From assembly GCA_036732005.1 (NCBI GenBank), contig DAINDF010000008.1, forward strand, positions 62,001-126,000: DNA of 64,000 nucleotides, read 5' to 3'. This DNA is from UBA1926 sp036732005 (GTDB lineage: Bacteria; Planctomycetota; Phycisphaerae; Phycisphaerales; UBA1924). The notes under the pieces are model-generated. The model was not told where the DNA came from. It searched no databases and saw only the letters and a list, made by a program, of their open reading frames with translations. Position 1 is the stretch's first letter; every line of letters starts with the position of its first letter. Position numbers and translations under genes: made by a program. Shown here piece after piece: positions 1 to 9,373 of the stretch.

Positions 1-589
1 CGTCGTTGCCCAGCACGATGTCGAAGGTCGTGGACTGGCTGACGCCCGCGGGGCTGAACTCGACGAAGAGTGAGACTTCGGTCTCGTCGATGATGAGGTC
101 GTCGTTGATCTCCTCGAGGAGATAGACGGCTTCCGGGTTGGTCGTGTCGAGCGTGTTGTTGTCGAGCAGCAGGTATCGGGCCGGGCCGATGCGGCGGAGC
201 TCGGCGGGGTTGGTCAGCATGAACCCGTCGCCGAGGTTGCCGTCGAAGTAGACGAAGGTCTCTCCCGGGTCGAGCGCGTCGCCGTCGTTGTTGAGGTCCT
301 TCGATCGGGTGATGTTGTCGGGCGCGAAGTTGTCGGTGGCGAGGATCTGGTCGGGCCCGAGCGCGACGAGGCCCTGCGCGTTGTCGTTACCAAGGTCCGG
401 GGGGAGCGAATCGTCGAGGAAGACGGTTGCCTCGCCCGGGTCGGTCGCGTCGCCGTCCCCGTTGCGGTCGACGCAGCGGATGATCTCGTCGGCGGACTGA
501 TCGTGGACGAAGACGATGACGATCGCCCCGGCGCTCTGCGCGAGCGCGGCGGCGGTCAGGGACGCGGTGATGAACGGTGTGCGCGGCAT
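1..589 (-). CDS. Secreted protein with DxNxDGDxxDPGE repeats, 3' end outside window
   Basis: I do not recognise a named family. The start is ATG at 589 with AGGAG six bases upstream, and 196 residues are visible before the window edge. Residues 1-22 look like a signal peptide (hydrophobic, Ala-rich, ending near QSAGA), so the protein is probably exported. Two near-identical acidic repeats, DRNGDGDATDPGE (about 41-53) and DLNNDGDALDPGE (about 98-110), resemble calcium-binding EF-hand or dockerin loops; a weaker third copy lies near NDDLIIDETE. Similar loops are common in large planctomycete surface proteins. The C-terminus is missing, so I cannot say whether it ends in a dockerin or PEP-CTERM anchor like its neighbours. 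It is followed upstream by two more exported proteins on the same strand. Confidence 0.75.
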   Translation of the reverse strand, partial: MPRTPFITASLTAAALAQSAGAIVIVFVHDQSADEIIRCVDRNGDGDATDPGEATVFLDDSLPPDLGNDNAQGLVALGPDQILATDNFAPDNITRSKDLNNDGDALDPGETFVYFDGNLGDGFMLTNPAELRRIGPARYLLLDNNTLDTTNPEAVYLLEEINDDLIIDETEVSLFVEFSPAGVSQSTTFDIVLGND

Positions 590-669
590 GGCTCTCTCCT
601 TCGGGCCCAAAGGGGCGGCCGCGCAGCCTACCGCGCCGCCGTTCCCGAGGGAAGACGCGACCCCGGGTT

Positions 670-1077
670 TCAGGGGCAGCCCGCGAGGAACGAAGCGACG
701 AACAAGTTGACATCCTGGAGGTCGAACAGGCCGTTCCCGGAAAGATCCGCGGTCGGGTCCTGTGCGAGGAACGCGGAGACGAAGGCGTTGACATCGGCCA
801 GGTCGAGCAGGCCGAACGGCGGGGCGAGATCGGCGAGCGAGCAGCGGTCGGGGACGGGAGCGACGCCGGGCCAGAACCCGCCGGTGAGGGTGAACGCGCC
901 GTCGCCGGTCGGCCCGCCCGCGTCGTGCTGGGCGAGTGTTCCGGAGAGGGTGTAGGGGCCGACGCTCGAGGCCGTGCCGCCGGCGTCGATGGTGGACCAG
1001 GGGATCGTGGGGCCCTCGCCCGCCGGGGCGACCGGTGTGAGGGCGATGGTGAGCAGGATGGCCGCGTTGGTGCGCAT
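670..1077 (-). CDS. Small secreted GC-type dockerin protein
   Basis: A 135-residue exported protein. Residues 1-19 form a signal peptide. The middle, about 26-72, carries the pattern WSTIDAGG...YTLSGT..QHDAG...FTLTGGFWPG, a short beta module I know from many planctomycete surface proteins. From Cys79 to the end is a double dockerin-like region: CSLADLAPPFGLLDLADV, then a second LFDLQDV half, ending LAGCP. In this group such ends are thought to act as a cell-surface anchoring or sorting tag; the partner is unknown to me. A GGAG site lies five bases before the ATG. It may be co-transcribed with the VGIGT-repeat gene 26 bp upstream. Confidence 0.85.
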   Translation of the reverse strand: MRTNAAILLTIALTPVAPAGEGPTIPWSTIDAGGTASSVGPYTLSGTLAQHDAGGPTGDGAFTLTGGFWPGVAPVPDRCSLADLAPPFGLLDLADVNAFVSAFLAQDPTADLSGNGLFDLQDVNLFVASFLAGCP

Positions 1078-1103
1078 GGCGTCTCCGTTCGTTCGGTGTG
1101 GCC

Positions 1104-2162
1104 TCAGGGAATGATGGTGAAGCGCCAGGTGCCCGCGCCGTAGACGCGATCAGGTCCACCGGTGCTGACGATGCTGAAGACAACGAGGCCGGGCGATTCG
1201 ACATAGGCATAGCCGATGGTGTGGAAGGGCCAGAGGCGGTAGGGCGGAGTAACGATGACGGTCATGCCCGGCTCGGCGCCGGCGACGCCGGAGATGCCCC
1301 TCTCGAGTTGCCCGCCTCCCTGGACAGTGCCGGTCTGGGGCAGAAAGGCGTTGACAACGATCGGCCTGTAGGCGGTCGTCTGGCGGGTGTCGTCGGGGAA
1401 GCGGAGGGCGCCGCTGCCCAGGTCAAGCCGGTCTTGCGGATTCGTGGTGCCGATGCCGACATTGCCGCTCGTCGTCATCGTCATGATGCTTGTGTGGGAA
1501 CTTGCGGCAATCCCGTGCCCGAGGAGCAACTTGCCCGGGCCCTCTCCGTTGCCCGAGCCGGTCGAGATCATGCGCCAGTATCGCCCGCCTGCCGAGGTGT
1601 TGAGCAGGTTGAACCAGGTCCCGGCGATGTTGGGCGATTCGACCAGCATGGTCGTGCGGTCGTCGCCCGAGACATGGAGGGGATGGGTCGGCTGCTCGGT
1701 CCCGATGCCGACGCGGTCGGCCGCCTCGTTGACAAAGATGCCTCGGGTGTTGATCGCGTAGGGCGAGGCCGTCATCGCGGTGCGGCCCGGAAAGGTGAAG
1801 AAGGCGGGCTCGTCGCCCGAGCCGTCCCAAGCGGGGGTGCGGACCGCGATCTGGAGGTAGCGGCCCGGGCCGTGGGCCTCGGCCCCGAAGTCAAGGGCCG
1901 TGGTGAACAGCCCGCCCTCGACGCCCACGCCGGTCGCGACCGAGTCGGAGCCGACCTGGTTCCCGTCGACGGGCGCGTCCCACAGGCTGAATCGGTAGTC
2001 CGCGGTGCCGGTGAAGGGCTCGCCCTGGAAGTTGAGCACACCCTGGTAGGTGAAGATGGTCTCGGTCTGAGCGTGTGCGGCGGCGACGACGAAGACCGCC
2101 ACCGCGGCGAATGCGGCTCGGCGGGCCTCTCCGATCAGTCTGGGCGAGAACAGAGCAAGCAT
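1104..2162 (-). CDS. Secreted protein with VGIGTxxP tail-fibre-like repeats
   Basis: A 352-residue exported protein. Residues 1-31 are a signal peptide ending AAAHA. Residues 36-140 form a beta-rich module (FTYQGVLNFQGEPFTGTADYRFSLWD) that planctomycete and Bacteroidetes surface proteins often place before tail-fibre repeats. Two copies of VGIGTxxPxxxLxxxG follow, at about 151-167 and 234-250; such repeats form triple-stranded beta stalks in phage tail fibres and bacterial surface proteins. No chaperone or peptidase domain is visible at the C-terminus. There is no phage gene nearby, so I read it as a cell-surface fibre or adhesin-like protein. The start ATG has AAGG upstream. Its function is not known. 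Confidence 0.8.
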   Translation of the reverse strand: MLALFSPRLIGEARRAAFAAVAVFVVAAAHAQTETIFTYQGVLNFQGEPFTGTADYRFSLWDAPVDGNQVGSDSVATGVGVEGGLFTTALDFGAEAHGPGRYLQIAVRTPAWDGSGDEPAFFTFPGRTAMTASPYAINTRGIFVNEAADRVGIGTEQPTHPLHVSGDDRTTMLVESPNIAGTWFNLLNTSAGGRYWRMISTGSGNGEGPGKLLLGHGIAASSHTSIMTMTTSGNVGIGTTNPQDRLDLGSGALRFPDDTRQTTAYRPIVVNAFLPQTGTVQGGGQLERGISGVAGAEPGMTVIVTPPYRLWPFHTIGYAYVESPGLVVFSIVSTGGPDRVYGAGTWRFTIIP

Positions 2163-2349
2163 TGGGGACCTTTCGAACGGGGTTCAGGTGGACAGGGCAA
2201 CCAACGCCCCATGAGAGCATGCTTGTTTCCCGGTGGGGAGTGACTTGAGGTCAACCCCGGGTTCACTCCCGGTGCACCACCGAACAGGCTTCGTTCGAAG
2301 GCGGGCGATTCTCTGGTAGACTGGCGCGCCCCGAGCCAGGAGCCACGCC

Positions 2350-2943
2350 GTGTCGCAGATCAACCCGCAACCCGAGACCCGCGAGCGGCTCATCGCCGCC
2401 GGGCTGGACCTGTTCTATCAGCGGGGATTTCACGCGACGGGGCTGGACCAGATCCTCGCGGAGGTCGGGACGACCAAGACGACCTTCTACAAGTACTTCG
2501 AGAGCAAGGACGAACTCGCCCTCGCGTGCATCCAGAGGCGTGACGAGCGGTGGCGGGCGCGGCTCCCGGCGCTGCTGCGCGAGCGGGCGGGCGATGACCC
2601 GCTCGACCAGTTGCGTGAGGTCTGGGGCGTGTGGCGGGACTGGTTCAGCGACATCGCCTTCAACGGCTGCCTGTTCATCCACGCGTGCAGCGAGTTCCCG
2701 GACCCGCGCGACCCGTGCCACCGGGCCGCCCGCGCCAATGTCGACGCGCTGCGCGAGATCGTCCGCGGGCTCGCCGAAGCGGGCGGGCTCGACGACCCCG
2801 AAGCCTTCGCCCGCCGCTACGGGCTCCTCATGCAGGGGGCGATCATCTACGAGGTGATCGACCGCGAGGGCACCGCGGCGCAGACCGCCTCGGAGATCGG
2901 GGAGATGCTGATCGAACAGGCGATGTCGACCGGCCTGGCCTGA
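2350..2943 (+). CDS. TetR/AcrR family transcriptional regulator
   Basis: A 197-residue one-component repressor. The N-terminal helix-turn-helix covers about residues 10-60, with the typical TTKTTFYKYFESKDEL recognition-helix segment. The C-terminal ligand-binding part (FNGCLFIHACSEF, ARANVDALREIV) resembles the YcdC/AcrR-type fold. The start is GTG at 2350, chosen for AGGAG eight bases upstream. A TAGACT -10 box lies at 2317-2322, giving a leader of about 20 bases. The fucosidase gene begins only 35 bp after its stop and could be co-transcribed or regulated by it. The ligand cannot be guessed from sequence. Confidence 0.9.
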   Translation: MSQINPQPETRERLIAAGLDLFYQRGFHATGLDQILAEVGTTKTTFYKYFESKDELALACIQRRDERWRARLPALLRERAGDDPLDQLREVWGVWRDWFSDIAFNGCLFIHACSEFPDPRDPCHRAARANVDALREIVRGLAEAGGLDDPEAFARRYGLLMQGAIIYEVIDREGTAAQTASEIGEMLIEQAMSTGLA

Positions 2944-2978
2944 ACACGGCGCCCCCGTTGCCCCATGAGGCCCAGCCG

Positions 2979-4526
2979 ATGAACATCACGCGATGCACGC
3001 ACGCCGCGCCCCGACTCGGCCTGCTTGCCCTGGCGCTCACGGGGACGCCGGCCGCCAGGGCGGGGGCTCTGCACGGGGGCGCCCCGCCGCCGGAGCCGTT
3101 CGGCCCGACCCCGACCGCCGCCCAACTCGCCTGGCACGAACTCGAGCTGTACGCGTTCGTCCACTTCACGATCAACACCTTCACCGATCGGGAGTGGGGA
3201 TTCGGCGACGAATCGCCCGCCCTGTTCAACCCGACCGATTTCGATGCGGACGCGATCGTGGACACGCTCGCCGACGCGGGCTTCGGCGGCGTCATCCTCA
3301 CCGCCAAGCACCACGACGGGTTCTGCCTCTGGCCGACGAAGACGACGCGGCACCACATCGGCGCGAGCCCGTGGCGGGACGGGGCAGGCGATGTGGTGCG
3401 CGCATTCTCGGACGCGGCCGCGGCGCGCGGCGTCCGGTTCGGCGTGTATGTCAGCCCGTGGGACCGCAACAGCCCGCTTTACGGGACGCCGGCGTATGTC
3501 ACCGAGGTCTTCCGCCCCCAGGTGCGTGAACTGCTCACGGGCTACGGGGACCTCTTCGAGGTCTGGTTCGACGGCGCGAACGGGGGAGACGGGTTCTACG
3601 GCGGCGCACGAGAGACGCGCACCATCGACCGCACGACCTATTACGGGTGGGACGAAACCTGGGCGATGGTCCGAGCGCTCCAGCCGGGCGCGGTGATCTT
3701 CTCCGACATCGGGCCGGGGTGCCGGTGGATCGGCAACGAGCGGGGCATCGCGGACGACCCGTGCTGGGCGACCTTCACCCCTGCCCCGCCCGCGGGATCG
3801 GGCGTCGCGGCGCCCGGACACAGCGACCACACCCGCTCGCCGACAGGCACGGAGGACGGCGCGTTCTGGATCCCGGGCGAGTGCGATGTCTCGATCCGAC
3901 CCGGGTGGTTCTGGCACGAGCAGGAGAACGACCGCGTGCGCACGCCGGCGGATCTCATGGACCTGTACCTCGCCTCGGTCGGACGGGGCGCGAGCCTGCT
4001 GCTGAATGTCCCGCCCGACCGGCGCGGGCGGATCCACGAGAAGGACAGGGAGAGCCTCGCGGCGTTCGGAAGCCACCTGCGCTCGACCTTTGCGCACAAT
4101 CTCGCGGCGGACGCGGCGTTCGAGACCGGCCACACGCGCTCGGGGGATGAGGAGCGCTGGGGGCCCGGGCGGCTGGTGGACGACGACCGCTGGAGCGGCT
4201 GGCTGACGGACGACGGCGTGCGCGCCGCGTCGGTTGTCGTGCGCCTGCCCGAGCGACGGATGTTCAATATGGTCCGCCTGCGCGAGGATATCCGCCTGGG
4301 CCAGCGCATCCGCGCGGTCGCGGTCGAGGCGTGGACGGACGGCGCGTGGTCCGAGATCGCCTCGGCGCGGAGCGTCGGGGCGTCGCGGGTGTGGCGCGTG
4401 GGCCCGGTCGAGACCGACCTCGTGCGGATCCGCGTTGCCGAGGCGGCGGCGTCCCCCGCGCTTTCCGATTTCGGGCTGTACCAAGAGCCGCCGCTCGCCG
4501 CGCCCGGGGAAGCGGCGTCCGACTGA
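2979..4526 (+). CDS. GH29 alpha-L-fucosidase, exported
   Basis: A 515-residue glycoside hydrolase that should release alpha-L-fucose from polysaccharides. Residues 1-29 form an Ala-rich signal peptide. The catalytic TIM barrel shows the family pattern: YAFVHFTINTFTDREWG near 58-74, GGVILTAKHHDGFCLWP near 103-119, and LFEVWFDGANG near 192-202 with Asp198 as the expected nucleophile. After about residue 385 a beta-sandwich region (MFNMVRLREDIRLGQRI) resembles the C-terminal F5/8-type domain usual in GH29 enzymes. The ATG at 2979 is chosen because it begins the signal peptide. The gene ends four bases from the convergent dockerin gene. Algal fucose is a plausible substrate, but this is inference. 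Confidence 0.92.
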   Translation: MNITRCTHAAPRLGLLALALTGTPAARAGALHGGAPPPEPFGPTPTAAQLAWHELELYAFVHFTINTFTDREWGFGDESPALFNPTDFDADAIVDTLADAGFGGVILTAKHHDGFCLWPTKTTRHHIGASPWRDGAGDVVRAFSDAAAARGVRFGVYVSPWDRNSPLYGTPAYVTEVFRPQVRELLTGYGDLFEVWFDGANGGDGFYGGARETRTIDRTTYYGWDETWAMVRALQPGAVIFSDIGPGCRWIGNERGIADDPCWATFTPAPPAGSGVAAPGHSDHTRSPTGTEDGAFWIPGECDVSIRPGWFWHEQENDRVRTPADLMDLYLASVGRGASLLLNVPPDRRGRIHEKDRESLAAFGSHLRSTFAHNLAADAAFETGHTRSGDEERWGPGRLVDDDRWSGWLTDDGVRAASVVVRLPERRMFNMVRLREDIRLGQRIRAVAVEAWTDGAWSEIASARSVGASRVWRVGPVETDLVRIRVAEAAASPALSDFGLYQEPPLAAPGEAASD

Positions 4527-4530
4527 CCCT

Positions 4531-5343
4531 TCAGGGGCAGCCCGCGTTGAACGCGGTGACGAAGATGACGACATCGGCCAGGTCGAACACCCCGTCGGCG
4601 TTGAGGTCGCCCGCCTCGAGCTGATCGCCGAACGCGGTGACGAAGGCGGTGATATCCGCGAGATCGAGCAGGTTGCGGGGGTCGGCCAGGTCCGCGGCGT
4701 TGCACTGGCCGAACCCGGGCGTGAACCGGAGTTCGAGGATCGCGTTGAGGCTCGCGCTGTGCTGGGTGGCATCGGGATACCCCGGCCCGTCGTCGCTGCC
4801 GGTGTAGCCGAAGAGCGACCAGGTGTAGCGACCCGCGGGGAGGTTGACGACATCGGTGAAGAACTCGAAGGCGTCGGGGGCCTCGCGGACGACCATGCTG
4901 TTGCCCGCGCCGTCGGCGAGCACGGTGGAGCAGACGGCGGCCCCGTTGTTGCTGACGGTCGCCCGCCAGCCGAGGTTGAACGAGCGCAGCGTCGCCTGCG
5001 CGTCGACGAGCAGGTCGAAGGTGATCGACTGCTCGGTGGTGGTCTCCACCTGATCATCCGACCCCGCGCGGGTGATGCTGAAGGCGTTGGCGGTCAGCGT
5101 GATGGATTCGAGAAAGGTGTTGAAGTTGCTCGAGACACCGGCCTGCACGGCGTAGCCGGGCCCCTGGTCGCTGATCGTGAACGCCTGGGGGCCCGGGTCG
5201 GAGTTGGTCAGGCCGTCGGTGTAGGACAGGCCCGCGAAGGCGTCGAGGCTGTAGAACGCGGAGACGGGCTGGAACACCCCGCCCGCGGAGGCGGAGGGAA
5301 CGACGAGGCAGGCCGCGAGGGCGGCGAGCATGGCACGGATCAT
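4531..5343 (-). CDS. Secreted GC-type dockerin protein, DUF-like beta domain
   Basis: A 270-residue exported protein. The signal peptide spans residues 1-20. Residues 25-205 form a beta-rich domain I do not recognise, with strands such as GPGYAVQAGVSSNFNTF and AGRYTWSLFGYTGSDDG. From CNAADLADPRNLLDLADI to the final FNAGCP lies the double dockerin-like tail, with both flanking cysteines present. AGGAG stands ten bases before the ATG at 5343. A TAGCAT -10 candidate lies at 5415-5420, giving a leader near 65 bases. No enzyme motif is visible. Confidence 0.85.
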   Translation of the reverse strand: MIRAMLAALAACLVVPSASAGGVFQPVSAFYSLDAFAGLSYTDGLTNSDPGPQAFTISDQGPGYAVQAGVSSNFNTFLESITLTANAFSITRAGSDDQVETTTEQSITFDLLVDAQATLRSFNLGWRATVSNNGAAVCSTVLADGAGNSMVVREAPDAFEFFTDVVNLPAGRYTWSLFGYTGSDDGPGYPDATQHSASLNAILELRFTPGFGQCNAADLADPRNLLDLADITAFVTAFGDQLEAGDLNADGVFDLADVVIFVTAFNAGCP

Positions 5344-5505
5344 TGCTGTTCTTCTCCTGTCACCACGCGCGCCGGGGCGTTGAACGACTCCGCCCTCCGC
5401 AGCACGCGGGGTCGATGCTAGGTCCGCGGAGGCCGCGGGCGGTGTCGCCCGCGACCGGGCGGGACGGATCTGGTTCTCGGTCCCGGTGTCCGCCGGGCGG
5501 CCTCG

Positions 5506-7059
5506 TCAGGTGTGGATCACGCGGCCCTCGCTCGCCAGGGCGGCCTCGTGCACGCTCTCGTGCATGGTCGGGTGGGCGTGGATGGTCGCGATGAGTTCCT
5601 CGGTGGTCGCTTCGAGGCGGCGGGCGAGGCTCAGCTCGGCGATGAGCTCGGTCGCCTGATCGCCCATGATGTGGGCGCCGAGGATCTCGCCCCGCGGGAG
5701 GCCCCGGATGATCTTGACAAACCCCTCGGTGTGGGCCGCGGCGATCGCCTTGCCCAGGGCGGTGAAGGGGAACATCCCGACCTCGTAGTCCTCGCCCTTC
5801 TTCATGCCCTTTTCCTGGAGCACCCGCTCGGTGAACCCGACGCTGGCGACCTGCGGCTGGCAGTAGGTGCATCCCGGGATGACGGTGTAGTCGAGCGGGA
5901 TGGGCTCGTGGTCGAGCTTGCCCTCGCTGAAGGCGATGCGCTCGACACAGAGGATCGCCTCCTCGCTGGCGACATGCGCGAGCCAGGGCGGGCCGATCAC
6001 ATCGCCGATGGCGTAGACCCCGCTGACGCTGGTCTTGTAGGTGAGGGGCTTGGGCTCCATGGGGCTGTCGGGCCCGAGGGGGACATAGTCGGTCTTGATG
6101 TGCCCCTTGACGGTCTCGAGGCCGAGGCTGTCGTCGAACAGCCCGTCGAAGCGGCCCTGCACGCCGATCGCGAGCAGGATCTTGTCGGCCTCGAGCGTCT
6201 GGGCCTTGGTCTCGTCGGGCTTGCCGTCCTTCATCGGGGCGATGGTCGCCTTGACCTTCTTGCCCTTGGTGTCGACGGCGGTGAGCGTGTGGCCCAGGTG
6301 GAACTCGAAGCCCTGCTTCTTGTAGTGGCGGAGCATCTGCTTGCTGACTTCTTCGTCCTCGACGGGGAGGATGCGGTCGAGCATCTCGACGACGGTGACC
6401 TTGGTGCCGAAGCAGTGGTAGAAGTAGCCGAACTCCATGCCGATGGCGCCCGAGCCGACGACGAGCAGGCTCTCGGGGCGGTGCTTGTTGTACATCGCCT
6501 CACGGGCGCCCCAGATCTTGTCGCCGTCGAAGCGGGCGAAGGGCAGGTCGCGCGCGACCGACCCGGTCGCGACGATGATCTTGCCCGCGTTGATTTTCTC
6601 CCTGGGCTTCCCGGCGGGCTTGGCGGGGGCGCTGGTCAGCTCCTCCTTGATCTCGCAGTCGGAGAGCTCGATCTCGCACGGGGTGCCCCCGGCGGCGCCC
6701 TTGACGATCTTGGCGTGAGCGGTGATGTGCTCGATCTTGTTCTTCTTCATCAGGAACTCGACGCCCTTGTTGAGCTTCGAGGCGACATCGCGCGAGCGCC
6801 CGATGACCTTGTCCCAGTCGAACGAGACCTTGCCCTCGACCTTGAGCCCCCAGTCCTCCTGGTGGGCGAGCTTCTCCATCAGCTCGGCGTTGGAGAGCAG
6901 CGCCTTGGACGGGATGCAGCCCCAGTTCAGGCAGACGCCCCCGAGCTTCGCCCGCTCGACGATCGCGGTCTTGTACCCCAGCTGCGCCGCGCGGATCGCG
7001 CCGACATATCCACCGGGCCCGCCGCCGATCACTACGATGTCGAAGTGCTTGTTCGCCAT
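5506..7059 (-). CDS. lpdA: Dihydrolipoyl dehydrogenase (E3)
   Basis: A 517-residue flavoprotein that reoxidises dihydrolipoyl groups of 2-oxoacid dehydrogenase complexes or the glycine cleavage system with NAD+. The FAD-binding motif VVIGGGPGGYVGAIRA is at about 9-24. The redox-active disulfide is Cys43-Cys48 in GGVCLNWGCIPSK. The NAD-binding motif is LLVVGSGAIGMEFG, the second FAD motif is GVYAIGDVIGPPWLAH, and the C-terminal active-site histidine sits in HAHPTMHE near 494. It is longer than the usual 470 residues because of a lysine/proline-rich insertion near 150 (APAKPAGKPREK). The ATG at 7059 has AGGGA upstream. The dehydrogenase components are not in this window; lipB at 57.5 kb is functionally related. 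Confidence 0.96.
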   Translation of the reverse strand: MANKHFDIVVIGGGPGGYVGAIRAAQLGYKTAIVERAKLGGVCLNWGCIPSKALLSNAELMEKLAHQEDWGLKVEGKVSFDWDKVIGRSRDVASKLNKGVEFLMKKNKIEHITAHAKIVKGAAGGTPCEIELSDCEIKEELTSAPAKPAGKPREKINAGKIIVATGSVARDLPFARFDGDKIWGAREAMYNKHRPESLLVVGSGAIGMEFGYFYHCFGTKVTVVEMLDRILPVEDEEVSKQMLRHYKKQGFEFHLGHTLTAVDTKGKKVKATIAPMKDGKPDETKAQTLEADKILLAIGVQGRFDGLFDDSLGLETVKGHIKTDYVPLGPDSPMEPKPLTYKTSVSGVYAIGDVIGPPWLAHVASEEAILCVERIAFSEGKLDHEPIPLDYTVIPGCTYCQPQVASVGFTERVLQEKGMKKGEDYEVGMFPFTALGKAIAAAHTEGFVKIIRGLPRGEILGAHIMGDQATELIAELSLARRLEATTEELIATIHAHPTMHESVHEAALASEGRVIHT

Positions 7060-7328
7060 GGATATTTGGTCCCTGCTTGGGCCCGGCCGGGGCATCCGGC
7101 GGGGTTCGGGTGACTCTAGCCGCGTTGTGTCCCGGGGGCGGGGCCCGGCAAAATCCACCCCTGGGGTGGAACGGGATTCGTGCCGCGTTCGTATCAGAGG
7201 GTCCCGGGCCATTCGGCCCGGGCGCGCTGTCCGTGCCGGGGTCGGGCCGTCGATCGCGAGCGCGGGGGATTCCTGAAGCCCGCCGGCGTGCGCTCGTGTC
7301 GCCGGTTCACTCAGTCGAGGGGATGATC

Positions 7329-9239
7329 ATGAGGATGGGACTCACCGCCGCCGCCGTGTTCGCCGCCATCGGGCCCGCGTCCGCGTTCGAGGGCTCGGGG
7401 GCCGAGATGGTCTCACGGATCTCGGTCGCATCGATCGCCGCCGCCGCGGGCTCGCCGCTCCCGCTGGCGGGGTCTGCCCGCGTCGAGATCGCCGGGCGGG
7501 TCTTCGATATGGCGCCCGAGGCCGCGATCACACTGCCCGGGGGCAAGGGGATCTCCGTGCGCGGCGCCGTGGTGGGCGCGGAGGGCCACTTTGTGCTCAG
7601 CGAGGCCGGGGGCTTCGTGACCGGCGCGGTCTGGACGCCCGAGGCCGCGTACGAGTTCCGGCCGATCGACGACCGGGGCGGGGTGCGGCTGATCGAGATC
7701 GACCCGGCGTCGCTGCCCGCGTGCGCGACGGAGGGCGTGTTCGGCGGCCCGGTCCCGGGCGCGGCCCCGCGCGGGGGGCCCGAGGAGGTGGTCCGCGTCT
7801 TCGTGGCGTTCACCAACACCGCCGAGGCGCTCGTCGGCGGGCCCGCGGCGACCCTCTCGTTCGCCGCGTCGGCGGTGCAGTCGGCGAACACGGCGTACGC
7901 CAACAGCCTGATGACGGTCGGTGACGACGGCGTTGTCGCCTGCCGGCTGGAACTCGCCGGCGTCTACACCTTCGAGGTCCCGACCGGGCTCGGCGCGAGC
8001 GGGCTGCTCTCGGCGGTCCGCTCGACCAGCGACGGGCTCATGGACGAGGTGCACGTGCTCCGCGACGCCTCGGGGGCGGACATGGTCGCGCTGATCAGCG
8101 AGAACGGGATCGGCGCCTGCGGCATCGCCTATCTCGCGCCGACCGACCCGACGCGCATGTTCTCGGTCACCGCGGAGGACTGCGCCCTGGGCAACCTCAC
8201 CTTCGCCCATGAGCTGGGGCACAACTTCGGCGCCAGCCACGACGCGGACAACGCCGGCAGCGGGTACACGCCCTACGGGTTCGGGTGGCGATGGAACACC
8301 ACCGGGGGCTCGCTCCGCCGCTCGGTCATGGCCTACTCGCCCGGCACGCGCAGGCCCTTCTTCTCCAACCCCGAGGTCTTCGACGGCGGCGGCGCCACCG
8401 GAAACGCCCAGCAGGCCGACAACGCGAGGCTCATCGGCGAGACCTTCCCCATCCTCGCCTCGCACCGCCTGGGCACGGGCGACGGCACCAACGACTGCGA
8501 CCAGAACGGCGTGATCGACCTGCTGGAGATCACGCTCGACCCCGCGCTCGACAGCGACGCGAGCGGCGTGCTCGATTCCTGCGAGCTCGACCAGGGGCTG
8601 CTCGAGGACTGCAACGGGGACGGCCTCGCGGACATCGGGCAGGTCTCGCCCCGGCAGTTGCTCACGCCGCCCCCGGTCTCGCTCGGCGGCTTCCCCCCGC
8701 TTGAGGCCGATCTCGGCGCCGTCCTGGAGGCCTCCTCCGAGGTCGAGATCGCCGTGGTCGCCGACGCCGACCTTTCCGGGGCCGCGGAATACATCGACAT
8801 CCGGGCCAACGGCGTGCTGCTCGCCCGGCTGTTCGACACCGGCGGCGCCGACTGCGACGCCGCCGTCACGACCGCGACGCTCACCCTCTCGGCCCAGGAA
8901 TGGAACGACCTGGGCCCCGAGGTCGTGCTGGGCGTCACCCGGTCGAGCGCGGTCGACCCCTACGGCTGCGCGGGCAACACCGTGACCTTCCGGGTGGATT
9001 ACGCGGGCCTCAACCGCGAGTTCGACGCCAACGGGGACGGGATCCTCGACGACTGCGCCCCGGGCTGCTCGCCCGCCGATATCGCCGAGCCGTTCGGCGT
9101 GCTCGACCTCGCCGACATCTCCGCCTTCATCGCCGCCTTCGCGGGGGCCGACCCGGCGGCGGACCTCGACGGCAACGGCGTGTTCGACCTGGGCGATATC
9201 TCGGCGTTCATCACGGGGTTCAACGCCGGGTGTCCGTGA
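7329..9239 (+). CDS. Secreted reprolysin-like zinc metalloprotease with GC-type dockerin
   Basis: A 636-residue exported protease. The signal peptide is about residues 1-19. A pro-region of about 170 residues precedes the catalytic domain, which has the metzincin zinc site HELGHNFGASHD beginning at His294 and a downstream Met-turn-like SVMAY. Residues 395-440 have two short calcium-loop-like stretches (NDCDQNGVID, LEDCNGDGLAD). A beta-sandwich follows, then the double dockerin tail from CSPADIAEPFGVLDL to FNAGCP. I chose ATG 7329 over ATG 7323 because GAGG is eight bases upstream of it. It is a paralogue of the next gene, and the two probably act outside the cell. Confidence 0.9.
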   Translation: MRMGLTAAAVFAAIGPASAFEGSGAEMVSRISVASIAAAAGSPLPLAGSARVEIAGRVFDMAPEAAITLPGGKGISVRGAVVGAEGHFVLSEAGGFVTGAVWTPEAAYEFRPIDDRGGVRLIEIDPASLPACATEGVFGGPVPGAAPRGGPEEVVRVFVAFTNTAEALVGGPAATLSFAASAVQSANTAYANSLMTVGDDGVVACRLELAGVYTFEVPTGLGASGLLSAVRSTSDGLMDEVHVLRDASGADMVALISENGIGACGIAYLAPTDPTRMFSVTAEDCALGNLTFAHELGHNFGASHDADNAGSGYTPYGFGWRWNTTGGSLRRSVMAYSPGTRRPFFSNPEVFDGGGATGNAQQADNARLIGETFPILASHRLGTGDGTNDCDQNGVIDLLEITLDPALDSDASGVLDSCELDQGLLEDCNGDGLADIGQVSPRQLLTPPPVSLGGFPPLEADLGAVLEASSEVEIAVVADADLSGAAEYIDIRANGVLLARLFDTGGADCDAAVTTATLTLSAQEWNDLGPEVVLGVTRSSAVDPYGCAGNTVTFRVDYAGLNREFDANGDGILDDCAPGCSPADIAEPFGVLDLADISAFIAAFAGADPAADLDGNGVFDLGDISAFITGFNAGCP

Positions 9240-9373
9240 GCGACCGGGAAGCGGCGAACACGGCCCGGTGCGCGACGCCCGATGCGTGACAGATCGTCGC
9301 CGTCCTCGGCGAAATCCCGATGGTCTCATCCCCCCCTCCCCGGTAGCCTGATCGGCAACCGGGGAGGTGCGGC

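Noticed and set aside
1104..2162. Prophage remnant suggested by tail-fibre-like VGIGT repeats
   Set aside because: The protein has a signal peptide and no phage gene surrounds it; such repeats are common in bacterial surface proteins.
2847..5057. Long open frame on the minus strand across the fucosidase gene
   Set aside because: It is the complement of a well-supported GH29 gene. High GC leaves few stops on the other strand. It has no family feature and is made of Arg/Pro/Ala runs.
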